Below are positions 8,475 to 17,204 of a stretch of 64,000 nucleotides of DNA, piece by piece (position 1 is the stretch's first letter; each line of letters opens with the position of its first letter). The position numbers and the translations under genes were made by a program. The DNA comes from Streptomyces agglomeratus (GTDB taxonomy: Bacteria > Actinomycetota > Actinomycetes > Streptomycetales > Streptomycetaceae): NCBI RefSeq assembly GCF_001746415.1, contig NZ_MEHJ01000001.1:1737001-1801000 (forward strand). Direction: 5' to 3'. A model generated the notes under the pieces. It had not been told where the DNA came from. It searched no databases and saw only the letters and a program-made list of their open reading frames with translations.

Positions 8475-9056
8475 TCAGGGGGTGGCGGTGGAGACGATGT
8501 AGACGAAGGGATGTGCCGGGTCGGTGTTGTCGACGGTGATGTCGACGGTCGGCTGCGGGTCCTTCTGGTCGACCGTGGTGCCGTACCAGGTGCGGTCGGG
8601 GTCGAGGGTCCAGCCGGCGACCTCGGCGTCGCGGTCGCTGATCGTGATCCTGCCCTTCTTGAGGGCGGACCGGTTGATGCCCAGGTCGTTGAGGAACCAG
8701 TCGAGGTCCGGCGGTATGGTCCGGAACTGCGCGTACAGCCTGCTGGTCTTCCAGTTGTTCGTCTCGTAGTACGCCACCTCCTCGCCCGCGTTGGGTACGG
8801 GGACGTCGTAGATGCGGCGTGTCATGCGGGACGGGAAGCCCTCGGTGAGGCCGGTGGCGGAGGCCACCTTCGCCTTGTCCTTGCCACTGTCGCGGCTCTG
8901 CTCGGCGGAGATCAGCAGATAGCCCGCCGGGATGCCGATGAGCAGCACGATGATGATCGCCGTCAGCCAGCGGCGGCGGACCATGTGGCGGCGGTCCTCG
9001 GTGGGTTTGCCCGCATCGTCCGGTGACGGCGACGGGTGAGGCACGGACGGGTTCAT
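8475..9056 (-). CDS. single-pass membrane protein of unknown function
   Basis: A 193-residue protein translationally coupled to the ROK kinase gene: its ATG at 9056 shares one base with the kinase TAA stop. The N-terminus is proline-rich and cytoplasmic, followed by RRRWLTAIIIVLLIGIPAGYLLI as the only membrane segment. The remaining about 150 residues would be extracytoplasmic, with no cysteine pairs or catalytic motif that I recognise. Position at the end of a sugar-uptake locus suggests an accessory envelope role, which is inference only. Confidence 0.75.
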   Translation of the reverse strand: MNPSVPHPSPSPDDAGKPTEDRRHMVRRRWLTAIIIVLLIGIPAGYLLISAEQSRDSGKDKAKVASATGLTEGFPSRMTRRIYDVPVPNAGEEVAYYETNNWKTSRLYAQFRTIPPDLDWFLNDLGINRSALKKGRITISDRDAEVAGWTLDPDRTWYGTTVDQKDPQPTVDITVDNTDPAHPFVYIVSTATP

Positions 9057-10204
9057 TACTGGGGTCCCTGGGTGGTGGAGCGGATGGCCTGGGCGTAGCG
9101 CTCGTAGCGTTCGTAACGCTCCAGGCGGCGGCGGTTCGCGCGGCGGAAGCGGCGCGCGACGAGGCGGGCGAGGTCGGCGGCGCCGACCATGCCGGCCTCC
9201 GGGCCGAGCTGGGCCTTGGCGATGCGGGCCTCGGGGCGGTAGCCGCGGCCGGTGAGGTGGCGCTTGAAGGCGTCCCGGGCCGGGCCGATGAGCAGGTCGT
9301 CGGCGGCGCTGACGCCGCCGCCGATGACGAAGCAGGAGGGGTCGAGGGCGGCGGCGAGGTTGGCGATGCCGACGCCGAGCCACTGGCCGATGTCCTGGAG
9401 CAGCTCGACGCACATGGCGTCGCCGTCGCGGGCCAGCTCGGTGATGAGCGGTCCGGTGATCTCCGGGATGTTGCCGCCGACGCGCTCGATGAGGCCGTAC
9501 GCGACCGGGGAGTCGGCGGCGGCGAGCTCGCGGGCCTCGCGCACCAGCGCGTTGCCGGAGCTGTACTGCTCCCAGCAGCCGCGGTTGCCGCACGGGCAGC
9601 GGTGGCCGCCGGGCACGACCTGCATGTGGCCGAACTCGCCCGCGACGCCGTACTTGCCTCGCTTGACCTGGCCGTCCTCCAGGATCGCGCCGCCGATGCC
9701 GGTGCCGAGCGTGATCATGACGAGGTGGTCCTCGCCGCGTCCCGCGCCGAAGCGCCACTCCGCCCAGGCGGCGGTGTTGGCGTCGTTGTCGACCAGGACG
9801 GGGACGGCGAGACGGGCCGAGACCGCGTCGCGCAGGGGTTCGTTGCGCCAGGCCAGGTGGGGGGCGAAGAGCACGGTGGAGCGGTCGGCGTCGACCCAGC
9901 CGGCCGCGCCGATGCCCACCGCGTGGACGTCGTGGCGGTCGGAGAGGTCGAGGACCAGCTCGACGATGGTGTCCTCGACGACCTTGGGGCTCTTGGACTT
10001 GTCGGGCGTCTCGGTGCGGATCTTCTCCAGGATGATGCCGTCGGCGTCGACGACGCCTGCCATCACCTTCGTACCGCCGATGTCGATCCCGACGGTGGGC
10101 ACCCGGGGCGCGCTGAGGTGCGAGCGCCGCTCGCGGGTGCCGACGGTCCGCAGGACGGTGGCGCGGGCGGAGCCGCGGTGCGCGAAGTCTCGGTACGTGC
10201 TCAT
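9056..10204 (-). CDS. ROK-family sugar kinase
   Basis: A 382-residue ROK protein of the kinase type, phosphorylating a hexose with ATP. It has the ATP-binding DIGGTKVMAGV, the catalytic DNDANTAAWAEW and the zinc-binding CPCGNRGCWEQY; the second ATP motif is ITLGTGIGGAI. There is no N-terminal winged helix, so it is probably an enzyme rather than a ROK repressor, although a basic 35-residue N-terminal extension precedes the core. It is downstream of a sugar ABC transporter on the same strand, which suggests it phosphorylates the imported sugar. Confidence 0.9.
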   Translation of the reverse strand: MSTYRDFAHRGSARATVLRTVGTRERRSHLSAPRVPTVGIDIGGTKVMAGVVDADGIILEKIRTETPDKSKSPKVVEDTIVELVLDLSDRHDVHAVGIGAAGWVDADRSTVLFAPHLAWRNEPLRDAVSARLAVPVLVDNDANTAAWAEWRFGAGRGEDHLVMITLGTGIGGAILEDGQVKRGKYGVAGEFGHMQVVPGGHRCPCGNRGCWEQYSSGNALVREARELAAADSPVAYGLIERVGGNIPEITGPLITELARDGDAMCVELLQDIGQWLGVGIANLAAALDPSCFVIGGGVSAADDLLIGPARDAFKRHLTGRGYRPEARIAKAQLGPEAGMVGAADLARLVARRFRRANRRRLERYERYERYAQAIRSTTQGPQ

Positions 10205-10303
10205 GTCCCCTGCGGGGTGTTGGGGGCGGTGGCGGGTCAGGGGATCGATTCTGCCATCCGGCGCGGTGGGCTGTGGTGCGGCGCCGCGGGCCGGGGCTCT
10301 CCC

Positions 10304-10329
10304 CCGCCCGCCCCGGGCGCCCCGGGCGG
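10304..10329 (-). terminator. GC-rich hairpin after the sugar ABC operon
   Basis: CCGCCCG at 10304-10310 pairs with CGGGCGG at 10323-10329 just past the stop of the ATP-binding gene. The loop (CCCCGGGCGCCC) is itself self-complementary. This would separate the transporter transcript from the ROK kinase gene, whose start is 129 nt upstream of the transporter stop. It may be only partial in effect. Confidence 0.4.
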
Positions 10330-10332
10330 CGG

Positions 10333-11118
10333 TCAGCGCTCCAGTTCGTGGCTGAGCTGGTCGAGCTCGCTGCCGCCCGCCATCTCGCGCGTCAGGTCGT
10401 CCAGGGTGATCTCGTCGCGGACGTGGCTGCCGGACATCGCGCCGCGCTTGAGGAGGACGAAACGGTCGCCGACGAGGTAGGCGTGGTGCGGGTTGTGCGT
10501 GATGAGGACAACACCGAGGCCCGCGTCACGCGCTGCCGCGACGTACTTCAGTACGACGCCGGACTGCTTCACGCCGAGCGCGGCCGTCGGCTCGTCGAGG
10601 ACCAGGACCTTCGCGCCGAAGTGGACTGCGCGCGCGATCGCCACGCACTGGCGCTCGCCGCCCGAGAGCGTGCCGATCGGCTGGTCGACGTCGCGCAGGT
10701 CGATGCCCATGCGCAGCAGCTCGGAGCGGGTGGTGCGGCGCATGAGGTCGACGTCGAGACGCTTGAAGGGGCCCGCTCCCTTCGTCGGCTCGGAGCCGAG
10801 GAAGAAGTTCCGCCAGACCGGCATCAGCGGTACGACGGCGAGGTCCTGGTAGACGGTCGCGATGCCCCGGTCCAGGGCGTCGCGCGGGTTCGCCAGCCGG
10901 GTCTCCTCGCCCTCGATCGAGAACATGCCGGCGTCGTGCTGGTGCAGACCCGCGATGATCTTGATGAGGGTCGACTTGCCGGCCCCGTTGTCGCCCAGTA
11001 CGCAGCTGATCCCGCCCGCGTGGACTTCGAGGGAGACGCCTTCCAGCGCCTTGATGTTGCCGTAGAACTTGCTGACGTCGCGCAGCTCGACCAGCGGGGT
11101 CGTGGACTGAGGGGTCAC
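10333..11118 (-). CDS. sugar ABC transporter ATP-binding protein
   Basis: A 261-residue single-domain ABC ATPase for a CUT2-type (ribose/xylose-like) importer. It carries Walker [11 protein letters not shown]-loop YQDL, signature LSGGERQ, Walker [12 protein letters not shown] and the switch region [17 protein letters not shown]2 ATPases are usually about 500-residue tandem fusions, so the single domain implies a homodimer, as in the FrcA/XylG-short subgroup. The GTG at 11118 overlaps the permease stop by 4 nt (GTGA), which indicates translational coupling. Confidence 0.95.
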   Translation of the reverse strand: MTPQSTTPLVELRDVSKFYGNIKALEGVSLEVHAGGISCVLGDNGAGKSTLIKIIAGLHQHDAGMFSIEGEETRLANPRDALDRGIATVYQDLAVVPLMPVWRNFFLGSEPTKGAGPFKRLDVDLMRRTTRSELLRMGIDLRDVDQPIGTLSGGERQCVAIARAVHFGAKVLVLDEPTAALGVKQSGVVLKYVAAARDAGLGVVLITHNPHHAYLVGDRFVLLKRGAMSGSHVRDEITLDDLTREMAGGSELDQLSHELER

Positions 11119-12182
11119 CGGGTCGCCTCCGCGCGCTTGCGTACCCATGCGTTGAGCAGGGTGGCCAGAAGGAGCATCGCTCCGAGGAAGAACTTGAACC
11201 AGTCGGGGTCCCACTCCGCGTACACGATTCCCTTGCTGGTCATGCCGAAGATGAAGGCACCGACCGCGGAGCCGATCGCCGAGCCGTAGCCGCCGGTGAT
11301 CAGGCAGCCGCCGATGACGGCCGCGATGATGTAGATCAGTTCGTTGCCGACGCCTTCGCCCGACTGGACGACGTCGAAGGAGAAGAGCAGGTGCTGGCCG
11401 GAGATCCAGGCGCCGAGGGACACGCCCATGTAGAGGCCGATGCGCGTCTTGTTGACCGGGACACCGACCGCGCGGGCCGCCTCGGTCCCGCCGCCCACCG
11501 CGAAGATCCAGTTGCCGGCGCGGGTGCGCAGCAGGATCCACGTGGCGACGGCCACCAGGCCGAGCCACCACAGGACGGTGACCTTGAGGTTCACGCCGCC
11601 GAGGGTGACCTGGGAGGCGAAGAGCGCCTTCGCGGAGGAGAACCCCTCCATGTCGGCGATGCTCTTGGTCGAGACGGTGCCGCTGATCAGCTTGGTGAGG
11701 CCCAGGTTCAGGCCGGTCAGCATCAGGAACGTACCGAGCGTGATGATGAAGCTCGGCAGCTTCGTGCGGGTCAGCATGACGCCGTTGAACACGCCGACGG
11801 CCAGTGTCACCAGGAGGGAGACGAGCACGCCGACCCAGATGTTGGCCGTCATCTGGTAGCTGAACATCGAGGAGACCAGCGCGGAGCTGGTCACCAGCAC
11901 ACCGGCGGACAGGTCGAACTCGCCGCCGATCATCAGCAGCGCCACCGGGACCGCCATGATGCCGATCACGGAGGCGGCGTACAGCACCGTGCCGAAGCTG
12001 GACGCGCGCAGGAAACTGTCCGCGACGATCGCGAAGAAGAGGAAGACCGCGACGGCGCCGACGACCGAGCCGAGCTCGGGGCGGCCGAGGAGCCTGCGCG
12101 GCAGCGATGTCTTGAGCAGCCGTTCGTCGGCGGGTGGCTTGCCTCCGGGGGCCGGCGCCTCGGCCGGTGCGGTCGCGGTCAT
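11115..12182 (-). CDS. sugar ABC transporter permease
   Basis: A 355-residue integral membrane permease of the CUT2/RbsC family. The cytoplasmic N-terminus (Ala/Pro-rich, about 40 residues) precedes eight to ten hydrophobic segments. The family signature [12 protein letters not shown] lies near residue 105, and [12 protein letters not shown] with [28 protein letters not shown] follows in the second half. Its ATG at 12182 overlaps the stop of the upstream binding-protein gene (ATGA), so binding protein, permease and ATPase form one coupled unit. Confidence 0.95.
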   Translation of the reverse strand: MTATAPAEAPAPGGKPPADERLLKTSLPRRLLGRPELGSVVGAVAVFLFFAIVADSFLRASSFGTVLYAASVIGIMAVPVALLMIGGEFDLSAGVLVTSSALVSSMFSYQMTANIWVGVLVSLLVTLAVGVFNGVMLTRTKLPSFIITLGTFLMLTGLNLGLTKLISGTVSTKSIADMEGFSSAKALFASQVTLGGVNLKVTVLWWLGLVAVATWILLRTRAGNWIFAVGGGTEAARAVGVPVNKTRIGLYMGVSLGAWISGQHLLFSFDVVQSGEGVGNELIYIIAAVIGGCLITGGYGSAIGSAVGAFIFGMTSKGIVYAEWDPDWFKFFLGAMLLLATLLNAWVRKRAEATR

Positions 12183-13192
12183 CGGGTCCCCCGCTTCGTG
12201 TACGCCTCCAGCTCGGCGGCGTCCTTCTTGGTGATGATCTGCGGTCCGGTGAGGACGGGCTTTCCGCCGCCGAGGACGTCGGCGTTGTACTTGTGGAGCC
12301 ACAGCAGGTCGACGGCCTCGTACCCCTGGAGGTAGGGCTGCTGGTCGACGGCGAAGCCGAGGGTGTCCGCCTGGAGCGCGGCGGCGACCTGGGCGTTGAG
12401 ATCGAAGGTGTCGATCTCCGCCTTGCTGCCGGCCTGCTCCTTCGCCTTGACGGCCGCGTCCGCGAAGGGCGCGCCGAGGGTGACGACGGCGTCGATGTCC
12501 TTGCTCGACTGGAGCTTCGCCTCGATGGACGCCTGTACGTCGGGCATGTTCGTGCCGTCGACGTAGAGGTTCTGCATCTCGCCGTCGAAGGTCTCCTTCG
12601 CCCCGGCGCAGCGCTGTTCGTGGCCGACGTTGCCCTGCTCGTGCAGGACGCACAGGGCCTTCTTCCTCCCGCGCTTGCCGAGCTCCTCGCCGACGGCCTC
12701 GCCGGCGATCGTCTCGTCCTGCCCGATGTGGGCGAGCGCCCCGAACTTCGCGGACTCGGCGGAGCCGGAGTTGACGGTGATCACCGGGATGCCGGCCTTG
12801 GTCGCCTTGGCGACGACGGCCTTCATGGCGTCCGGCTTGGCGAGGGTGACGATGAGCCCGTCGACCTTCTTGTCGATGTACGAGTCGACGAGCTGGGCCT
12901 GCTGCTGGCCCTCGTCGCTGTGGGCGTACAGGAACTTGATGTTGTCCTTGACCGCGGCCTGCTTCGCGCCGCTCTGCACGATGTCCCAGAAGGTGTCGCC
13001 GTCGCCCGAGTGAGTGACCATGCCGACGGTCCAGCGGGGTGTGTCCACCGCGGCCCTGCCCTGCGCGGCGGCCTGCTCGGCCCGCTCCTCGGCGCGCTTG
13101 CCGCCCGTGCTGCTGCACCCCGCGAGGGACGCCCCGAGCACCGCCGCCAGCACCGCGCCCAGCGCGCGTACCCCTGTCCGAACCCTTGCCAC
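12179..13192 (-). CDS. sugar ABC transporter substrate-binding lipoprotein (copy 1)
   Basis: A 337-residue periplasmic-binding-protein-like lipoprotein (peripla_BP_4, ribose/xylose type). The GTG at 13192 is preceded by GAAGGG at 9 nt. The lipobox is LAGC, and the mature protein starts with the binding core [22 protein letters not shown]. It is about 65 percent identical by eye to the protein encoded directly upstream (13288-14295), so the two are tandem paralogues. This copy overlaps the permease gene and is the one coupled to the transporter. Confidence 0.94.
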   Translation of the reverse strand: MARVRTGVRALGAVLAAVLGASLAGCSSTGGKRAEERAEQAAAQGRAAVDTPRWTVGMVTHSGDGDTFWDIVQSGAKQAAVKDNIKFLYAHSDEGQQQAQLVDSYIDKKVDGLIVTLAKPDAMKAVVAKATKAGIPVITVNSGSAESAKFGALAHIGQDETIAGEAVGEELGKRGRKKALCVLHEQGNVGHEQRCAGAKETFDGEMQNLYVDGTNMPDVQASIEAKLQSSKDIDAVVTLGAPFADAAVKAKEQAGSKAEIDTFDLNAQVAAALQADTLGFAVDQQPYLQGYEAVDLLWLHKYNADVLGGGKPVLTGPQIITKKDAAELEAYTKRGTR

Positions 13193-13222
13193 GACGCCGT
13201 GCCCTTCTCGTACTCCTCGGTG

Positions 13223-13254
13223 CGGCCGGGGATCACGCAGACCGTCCCCGGCCG
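13223..13254 (-). terminator. intercistronic hairpin between the two binding-protein genes
   Basis: CGGCCGGGG at 13223-13231 pairs perfectly with CCCCGGCCG at 13246-13254 around a 14-nt loop. It lies in the 95-nt gap between the paralogous binding-protein genes. It could attenuate read-through so that copy 2 is made in excess of the transporter, or stabilise the 3' end of the upstream message. Confidence 0.5.
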
Positions 13255-13287
13255 ACCAAGTATCGGTTACGGGTGTTCGCACCGTAT

Positions 13288-14295
13288 TCACCGGGTTCCG
13301 CGGGCCGTGTACTTCTCCAGCGCCGGTACGTCCTTCTCCGTGACCAGCGCCGGGCCGGTCAGTACGGGCTTCCCGCCACCCAGGACGTTGCCGTTGGTCT
13401 TGTGGAGCCACAGTTCGTCGACGGCGAGGTAGCCCTGGAGGTACGGCTGCTGATCGACGGCGAAGCCGATTTCCTTCGCCTTGAGCTGCCTGACCACCTC
13501 GGCGTTGAGGTCGAAGGTGTTGACCTCGGCGTCACTGCCCGCGCCCGCCCTGGCCTTGACGGTGGCGGCCGCGAAGGGCGCGCCCAGGGTGACGACGGTG
13601 TCGATGTCCTTGCCGGTCTGGAGCTTCGCCTCGATGGAGGACGTCGAGCCCGGCATGTCGGTGCCCTGGACGTTGAGGTTCTCGACGGTCCCCCCGAACG
13701 TCTTCTTCAGACCCGCGCAGCGCGCTTCGAGCGAGACGTTGCCCTGTTCGTGGATGACGCAGAGCGCCTTCTTCTTCCCGCGCTTGTTCAGCTCCTCGCC
13801 CACGGCCTCACCGGCGACGGACTCCTCCTGGCCGATGTGGCTGAGCGCGCCCACCGCCCGGGAGTGCTCACCGCCCGAGTTGATGGTGACGACGGGTATG
13901 CCGGCGGCGACGGCCTTCTCGACGGCCGCCTTGACCGCTTCGGGCTTGGCCAGGGTCACCACGATGCCGTCGACCTTCTTGGCGACGTACGAGTCGATGA
14001 GCTGCGCCTGCTCCTTGCCCTCCTTGTCGGCGGCGTACAGGAACTCGACGTTGTCCTTGGCGGCGGCCTGCTTCGCGCCGCTCTGGACGATGTCCCAGAA
14101 GGTGTCGCCCTCGCCGGAGTGCGTCACCATGGCGATCTTCAGGCGGGGGGTGGAGACGGTCTTCCCGCCTCCGCCGCCGTCGCCGTTCTTCTCCTCGGAG
14201 TCCTTGCCGCCCTGTGAGCTGCATCCGGCCGCGAGTGCGAGCGCGCATACGGCGAGGAGGGCTGCTGCCTTGCGGTGGGTACGTGGGGTACGCAT
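13288..14295 (-). CDS. sugar ABC transporter substrate-binding lipoprotein (copy 2)
   Basis: A 335-residue sugar-binding lipoprotein with a signal peptide and lipobox LAAGC, then a Gly/Asp/Lys-rich linker. The binding core ([50 protein letters not shown]) aligns throughout with the copy at 12179-13192. It is the first gene after the promoter at 14342-14386. Sequence divergence in the linker and around the ligand cleft suggests the two copies may differ in specificity or affinity; this is inference. Confidence 0.94.
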   Translation of the reverse strand: MRTPRTHRKAAALLAVCALALAAGCSSQGGKDSEEKNGDGGGGGKTVSTPRLKIAMVTHSGEGDTFWDIVQSGAKQAAAKDNVEFLYAADKEGKEQAQLIDSYVAKKVDGIVVTLAKPEAVKAAVEKAVAAGIPVVTINSGGEHSRAVGALSHIGQEESVAGEAVGEELNKRGKKKALCVIHEQGNVSLEARCAGLKKTFGGTVENLNVQGTDMPGSTSSIEAKLQTGKDIDTVVTLGAPFAAATVKARAGAGSDAEVNTFDLNAEVVRQLKAKEIGFAVDQQPYLQGYLAVDELWLHKTNGNVLGGGKPVLTGPALVTEKDVPALEKYTARGTR

Positions 14296-14341
14296 CGTGG
14301 TTCCGCCTTGTGTCCCGGCCGCCCCGTTGCGGCTGGGGGGA

Positions 14342-14386
14342 GTTCTAGCGGCGTACGCGCGGCCCCGTCAAGACTTTGTCCGAACA
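14342..14386 (-). promoter_or_regulatory. promoter of sugar ABC operon with TGTTCGGACA element
   Basis: On the minus strand, TTGACG (14371-14366) and TAGAAC (14347-14342) are separated by 18 nt, a good vegetative promoter. Five bases upstream of the -35 box is TGTTCGGACA (14386-14377). The same ten-base element, the same 5-nt spacing and the same -35 box occur at 15234-15254 in front of the divergent dehydrogenase gene, so a shared regulator is likely. Confidence 0.6.
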
Positions 14387-14417
14387 TTCTTACCCGCCCT
14401 GGGCGGCGCCGGCGTTC

Positions 14418-15182
14418 TCACGGCCTGACGAGAAGCTGGAACTCGAAGGCGTAGCGCGAGGCCCGGTAGATGTGCGAGCCGAACTCGACCGCCCGCCCCG
14501 TGTCGTCGAAGGTCGTCCGCTGCATCGTCAGCAGCGGCGCCCCCTCCGCCTCCGCGAGCTGCCGCGCCTCGTCGGGCCCGGCCGCGCGCGCGCCGACCGA
14601 CTGGCGGGCGCTGTGCAGCGTGATGCCGGCGGAGCGCATCATCCGGTACAGGCCGGTGGCTTCGAGGTGCTCGGTGTCGAGAGACAGCAGCCCGGTGGGC
14701 AGGTGGTTGCGCAGGACGGCCATGGGCTCGTTGTGCGCGAGGCGCAGCCGCTCGACCAGGTGTACGTCGCTGCCCTCCGCCACGCCGAGCGCCGCCGCGA
14801 CCTCGGCGGTCGCCGGTTCGAGGGTGTTGCGCAGCACGGTGGTGGCGGGGAGCTGGCCCGCGGCTTCGAGGTCGTCGTAGAGACTGCTCAGTTCGAGCGG
14901 GCGCTTGACCTGGCTGTGCACGACCTGGGTACCGACGCCCCGGCGGCGGACCAGCAGGCCCTTGTCGACGAGGGACTGGATGGCCTGGCGGACGGTGGGG
15001 CGGGACAGACCGAGGCGCCCGGCCAGCTCGATCTCGTTGCCGAGCAGACTTCCCGGGGAGAGCCGGCCCTTCTCGATCGCCGCCTCCAGCTGCTGGGAGA
15101 GCTGGAAGTACAGCGGGACCGGGCTGTTGCGGTCCACGCCCAGCTGTAGGGAGATGGTGGGGTCAACGGCGGGTTTCGACAC
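14418..15182 (-). CDS. GntR family (HutC subfamily) transcriptional regulator
   Basis: A 254-residue regulator with an N-terminal winged helix (YFQLSQQLEAAIEKGRLSPG, then GLSRPTVRQAIQSLVDKGLL and VRRRGVGTQV) and a C-terminal UTRA effector domain (residues about 95-245). UTRA proteins usually sense a sugar phosphate or amino-acid derivative and repress adjacent transport genes. It lies between the sugar ABC operon (same strand, downstream) and the divergent dehydrogenase gene, so it probably controls both. Upstream at 15207-15230 is a candidate operator. Confidence 0.93.
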   Translation of the reverse strand: MSKPAVDPTISLQLGVDRNSPVPLYFQLSQQLEAAIEKGRLSPGSLLGNEIELAGRLGLSRPTVRQAIQSLVDKGLLVRRRGVGTQVVHSQVKRPLELSSLYDDLEAAGQLPATTVLRNTLEPATAEVAAALGVAEGSDVHLVERLRLAHNEPMAVLRNHLPTGLLSLDTEHLEATGLYRMMRSAGITLHSARQSVGARAAGPDEARQLAEAEGAPLLTMQRTTFDDTGRAVEFGSHIYRASRYAFEFQLLVRP

Positions 15183-15206
15183 GCCATTGAGCGTAACCGC
15201 AGGTAA

Positions 15207-15230
15207 TGACTACTGGAAGTCCTGTAGTCA
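15207..15230. promoter_or_regulatory. inverted repeat TGACTAC-N10-GTAGTCA in the gntR divergent region
   Basis: A perfect 7-bp inverted repeat (TGACTAC 15207-15213, GTAGTCA 15224-15230) lies 25 nt upstream of the gntR start and just before the dehydrogenase promoter. Its position fits an autoregulatory GntR operator, but the binding protein is inferred only from location. Confidence 0.45.
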
Positions 15231-15233
15231 GGT

Positions 15234-15277
15234 TGTCCGGACATAGCCTTGACAGCAGGGCGTGCGTGGCGACACTT
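15234..15277 (+). promoter_or_regulatory. dehydrogenase promoter with TGTCCGGACA element, possibly leaderless
   Basis: The perfect palindrome TGTCCGGACA (15234-15243) is followed after 5 nt by TTGACA (15249-15254) and after a further 16 nt by GACACT (15271-15276). The predicted transcription start falls at about 15283-15284, that is on the ATG of the dehydrogenase, so the mRNA may be leaderless. The element matches that of the sugar ABC promoter. Confidence 0.55.
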
Positions 15278-15283
15278 GGGGCC

Positions 15284-16288
15284 ATGCGCATCGGACTCAT
15301 CGGCACGGGACGTATCGGTTCTTTCCACGCTGACGTGCTCAGCCGCCATCGTGAAGTGGGTGCCCTGCTCGTGGCGGACACCGATGCCGCGCGGGCCGTG
15401 GCGGTCGCCGGCCGGCTCGGCGCCACCGCCGCCCCCTCGGTCGACGAGATCTTCGCCTGGGGCGTCGACGCGGTCGTCATCGCCTCCGCCACCTCGGCGC
15501 ACGCCGAGCTGATCGGCCGGGCGGCGCGGGCCGGACTGCCCGCCTTCTGCGAGAAGCCCATCGCGCTGGACCTGCCCGGCACCCTGGGCGCGCTGCGGGA
15601 GGTCGACGCGGCGGGGACCGTGCTCCAGCTCGGCTTCATGCGCCGCTTCGACGCCGGTTACACCACCGCCCGCGAACTCGTGCGCTCCGGGAGCCTCGGC
15701 CGGCTGCACACCGTACGGGCGATGACCTCCGACCCGGCGCCGCCGCCCGCCGCGTATCTGCCGCTGTCCGGCGGCCTGTTCCGGGACTGCCTGGTTCACG
15801 ACTTCGACATCCTGCGCTGGGTGACGGGCCGCGAGGTCGTCGAGGTGTACGCCGCCGGGTCCGACGCGGGGCCCGCGATGTTCCGCGAGGCGGGCGACGT
15901 GGACACCGCCGCCGCGCTGCTGACACTCGACGACGGCACGCTCGCCACCGCGACGGCCACCCGCTGCAACGGCGCCGGTTACGACGTACGGATGGAACTG
16001 GCCGGCGAGCTCGACCAGGTCTCCGTGGGCCTCGACGACCGCACCCCGATCACCTCGACCGAGCCGAAGGGACCGCCGGCCTGCGACCGGCCGTGGCCCG
16101 GCTTCCTGGAACGGTTCGCCCCGGCGTACGAGGCCGAGCTGGACGCGTTCGTACGCGTCGCGCTGGGCGAACGGGAAAACCCCTGTGACGGCAGGGAGGC
16201 ACTGCACGCGCTGCGGATCGCGGAGGCCTGCGAGCTGTCCCGCCGGGAACGGCGGCCGGTGCGGCTGGAGGAGATCCCCGCCTCATGA
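15284..16288 (+). CDS. Gfo/Idh/MocA family oxidoreductase (inositol dehydrogenase-like)
   Basis: A 334-residue NAD(P)-dependent sugar or cyclitol dehydrogenase. The Rossmann fingerprint is IGLIGTGRIGSFHADVL, and the catalytic EKP motif reads CEKPIALDL. The substrate-side histidine/aspartate pair is in LVHDFDILRW, as in inositol 2-dehydrogenases. ATG 15284 is chosen over an upstream start because the promoter and the Rossmann start fit it. It overlaps the following hydrolase by 4 nt. Context implies oxidation of the sugar brought in by the divergent ABC transporter, but the sugar itself is unknown. Confidence 0.92.
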   Translation: MRIGLIGTGRIGSFHADVLSRHREVGALLVADTDAARAVAVAGRLGATAAPSVDEIFAWGVDAVVIASATSAHAELIGRAARAGLPAFCEKPIALDLPGTLGALREVDAAGTVLQLGFMRRFDAGYTTARELVRSGSLGRLHTVRAMTSDPAPPPAAYLPLSGGLFRDCLVHDFDILRWVTGREVVEVYAAGSDAGPAMFREAGDVDTAAALLTLDDGTLATATATRCNGAGYDVRMELAGELDQVSVGLDDRTPITSTEPKGPPACDRPWPGFLERFAPAYEAELDAFVRVALGERENPCDGREALHALRIAEACELSRRERRPVRLEEIPAS

Positions 16289-17118
16289 CGGTCAAGGCGG
16301 ACGACGGGGCGCAGCTCTGGGCGGAGAGATCCGGCGAGGGTGATCCGGTGATGCTGTGCCACGGCGGCCCCGGGCTGTGGGACACATTCGAGGACCTGGC
16401 GCCGCTGCTCGTGGAGCGGGGGGCCGCCGTCCTGCGCTGGGACCAGCGCGGCTGCGGGCGCTCCGAGCGGCGCGGTCCGTATTCGGTGGCCAGGTCGGTG
16501 GCCGACATCGACGCCGTACGCAGGCACTTCGGGCTGGAGGCGGTGACGCTCCTCGGCCATTCCTGGGGCGCGCGGCTCGCCCTGCACTACGCGCTCGCGC
16601 ATCCGGAACACGTGACGCGGCTGGTGTACGTGTCGGGCACCGGCATCGGGCCCGACTCCGGGTGGCATCCGGAGTTCGTCGGGAGGCTGCGCGCCGGGAT
16701 CGGGGAGCGGCTGGCCCGGTGGGAGGAGCTCGCGTCCCGGGAGCGGCGTACGGAGGCGGAGGAGCGCGAGATGTGCGTGCTCCAGTGGTCGGCGGACTTC
16801 GCCGGGCCGGACCGGGGGCGGGCACTGCGGCTGGCCGAGCGGATGGCGACGCCCTGGTACGGCGTGAACTTCGCGTGCAACGCGGAGATCAACGCCGAGA
16901 CGAGGACGATGAGCGAGCATCAGCTGCACGCGGCCTGCGGCGGGCTGAGGATGCCGGTCGTCATCGTGGACGGCGCGGAGGACATCCGGCCGCGCGACGC
17001 CGTGGACTCTCTTGAGCAGGCCCTGCCGAACGTCTCGCGGGTGACGCTCGCGGGGGCCGGGCACATGCCGTGGGTGGAGCGCCCGGCGGAGTTCGCGGCG
17101 GCCGTCGCGCCCCGCTGA
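16285..17118 (+). CDS. alpha/beta hydrolase, proline-iminopeptidase-like
   Basis: A 277-residue alpha/beta hydrolase of the S33 type. It has the oxyanion motif LCHGGPG, the nucleophile elbow GHSWGA (Ser near residue 94) and a late GAGHMPWVERP histidine. HGGPG plus WDQRGCGRS is typical of proline iminopeptidases and related lactonases. The ATG overlaps the dehydrogenase stop (ATGA), so the two are co-translated. A lactonase acting on the dehydrogenase product (sugar lactone) would fit the context; this is inference. Confidence 0.9.
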   Translation: MTVKADDGAQLWAERSGEGDPVMLCHGGPGLWDTFEDLAPLLVERGAAVLRWDQRGCGRSERRGPYSVARSVADIDAVRRHFGLEAVTLLGHSWGARLALHYALAHPEHVTRLVYVSGTGIGPDSGWHPEFVGRLRAGIGERLARWEELASRERRTEAEEREMCVLQWSADFAGPDRGRALRLAERMATPWYGVNFACNAEINAETRTMSEHQLHAACGGLRMPVVIVDGAEDIRPRDAVDSLEQALPNVSRVTLAGAGHMPWVERPAEFAAAVAPR

Positions 17119-17204
17119 TCACCCCGGCTCACCGGACACAGCACGCGATGCGGGTTCGCGCGCCGCGGCATGTACAGAAAACTTGACTTCATGTCGGGAC
17201 TGCT

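Noticed and set aside
5931..9026. Very long open frame (over 1000 codons) on the plus strand opposite xth, the MBL hydrolase and pcaL
   Set aside because: It is rich in Arg/Gly/Val/Asp with no domain, and is the usual antisense shadow of high-GC coding DNA; the minus-strand genes carry clear motifs.
9056..10204. ROK protein considered as a ROK-family transcriptional repressor
   Set aside because: No N-terminal helix-turn-helix; ATP-binding and catalytic kinase residues are intact.
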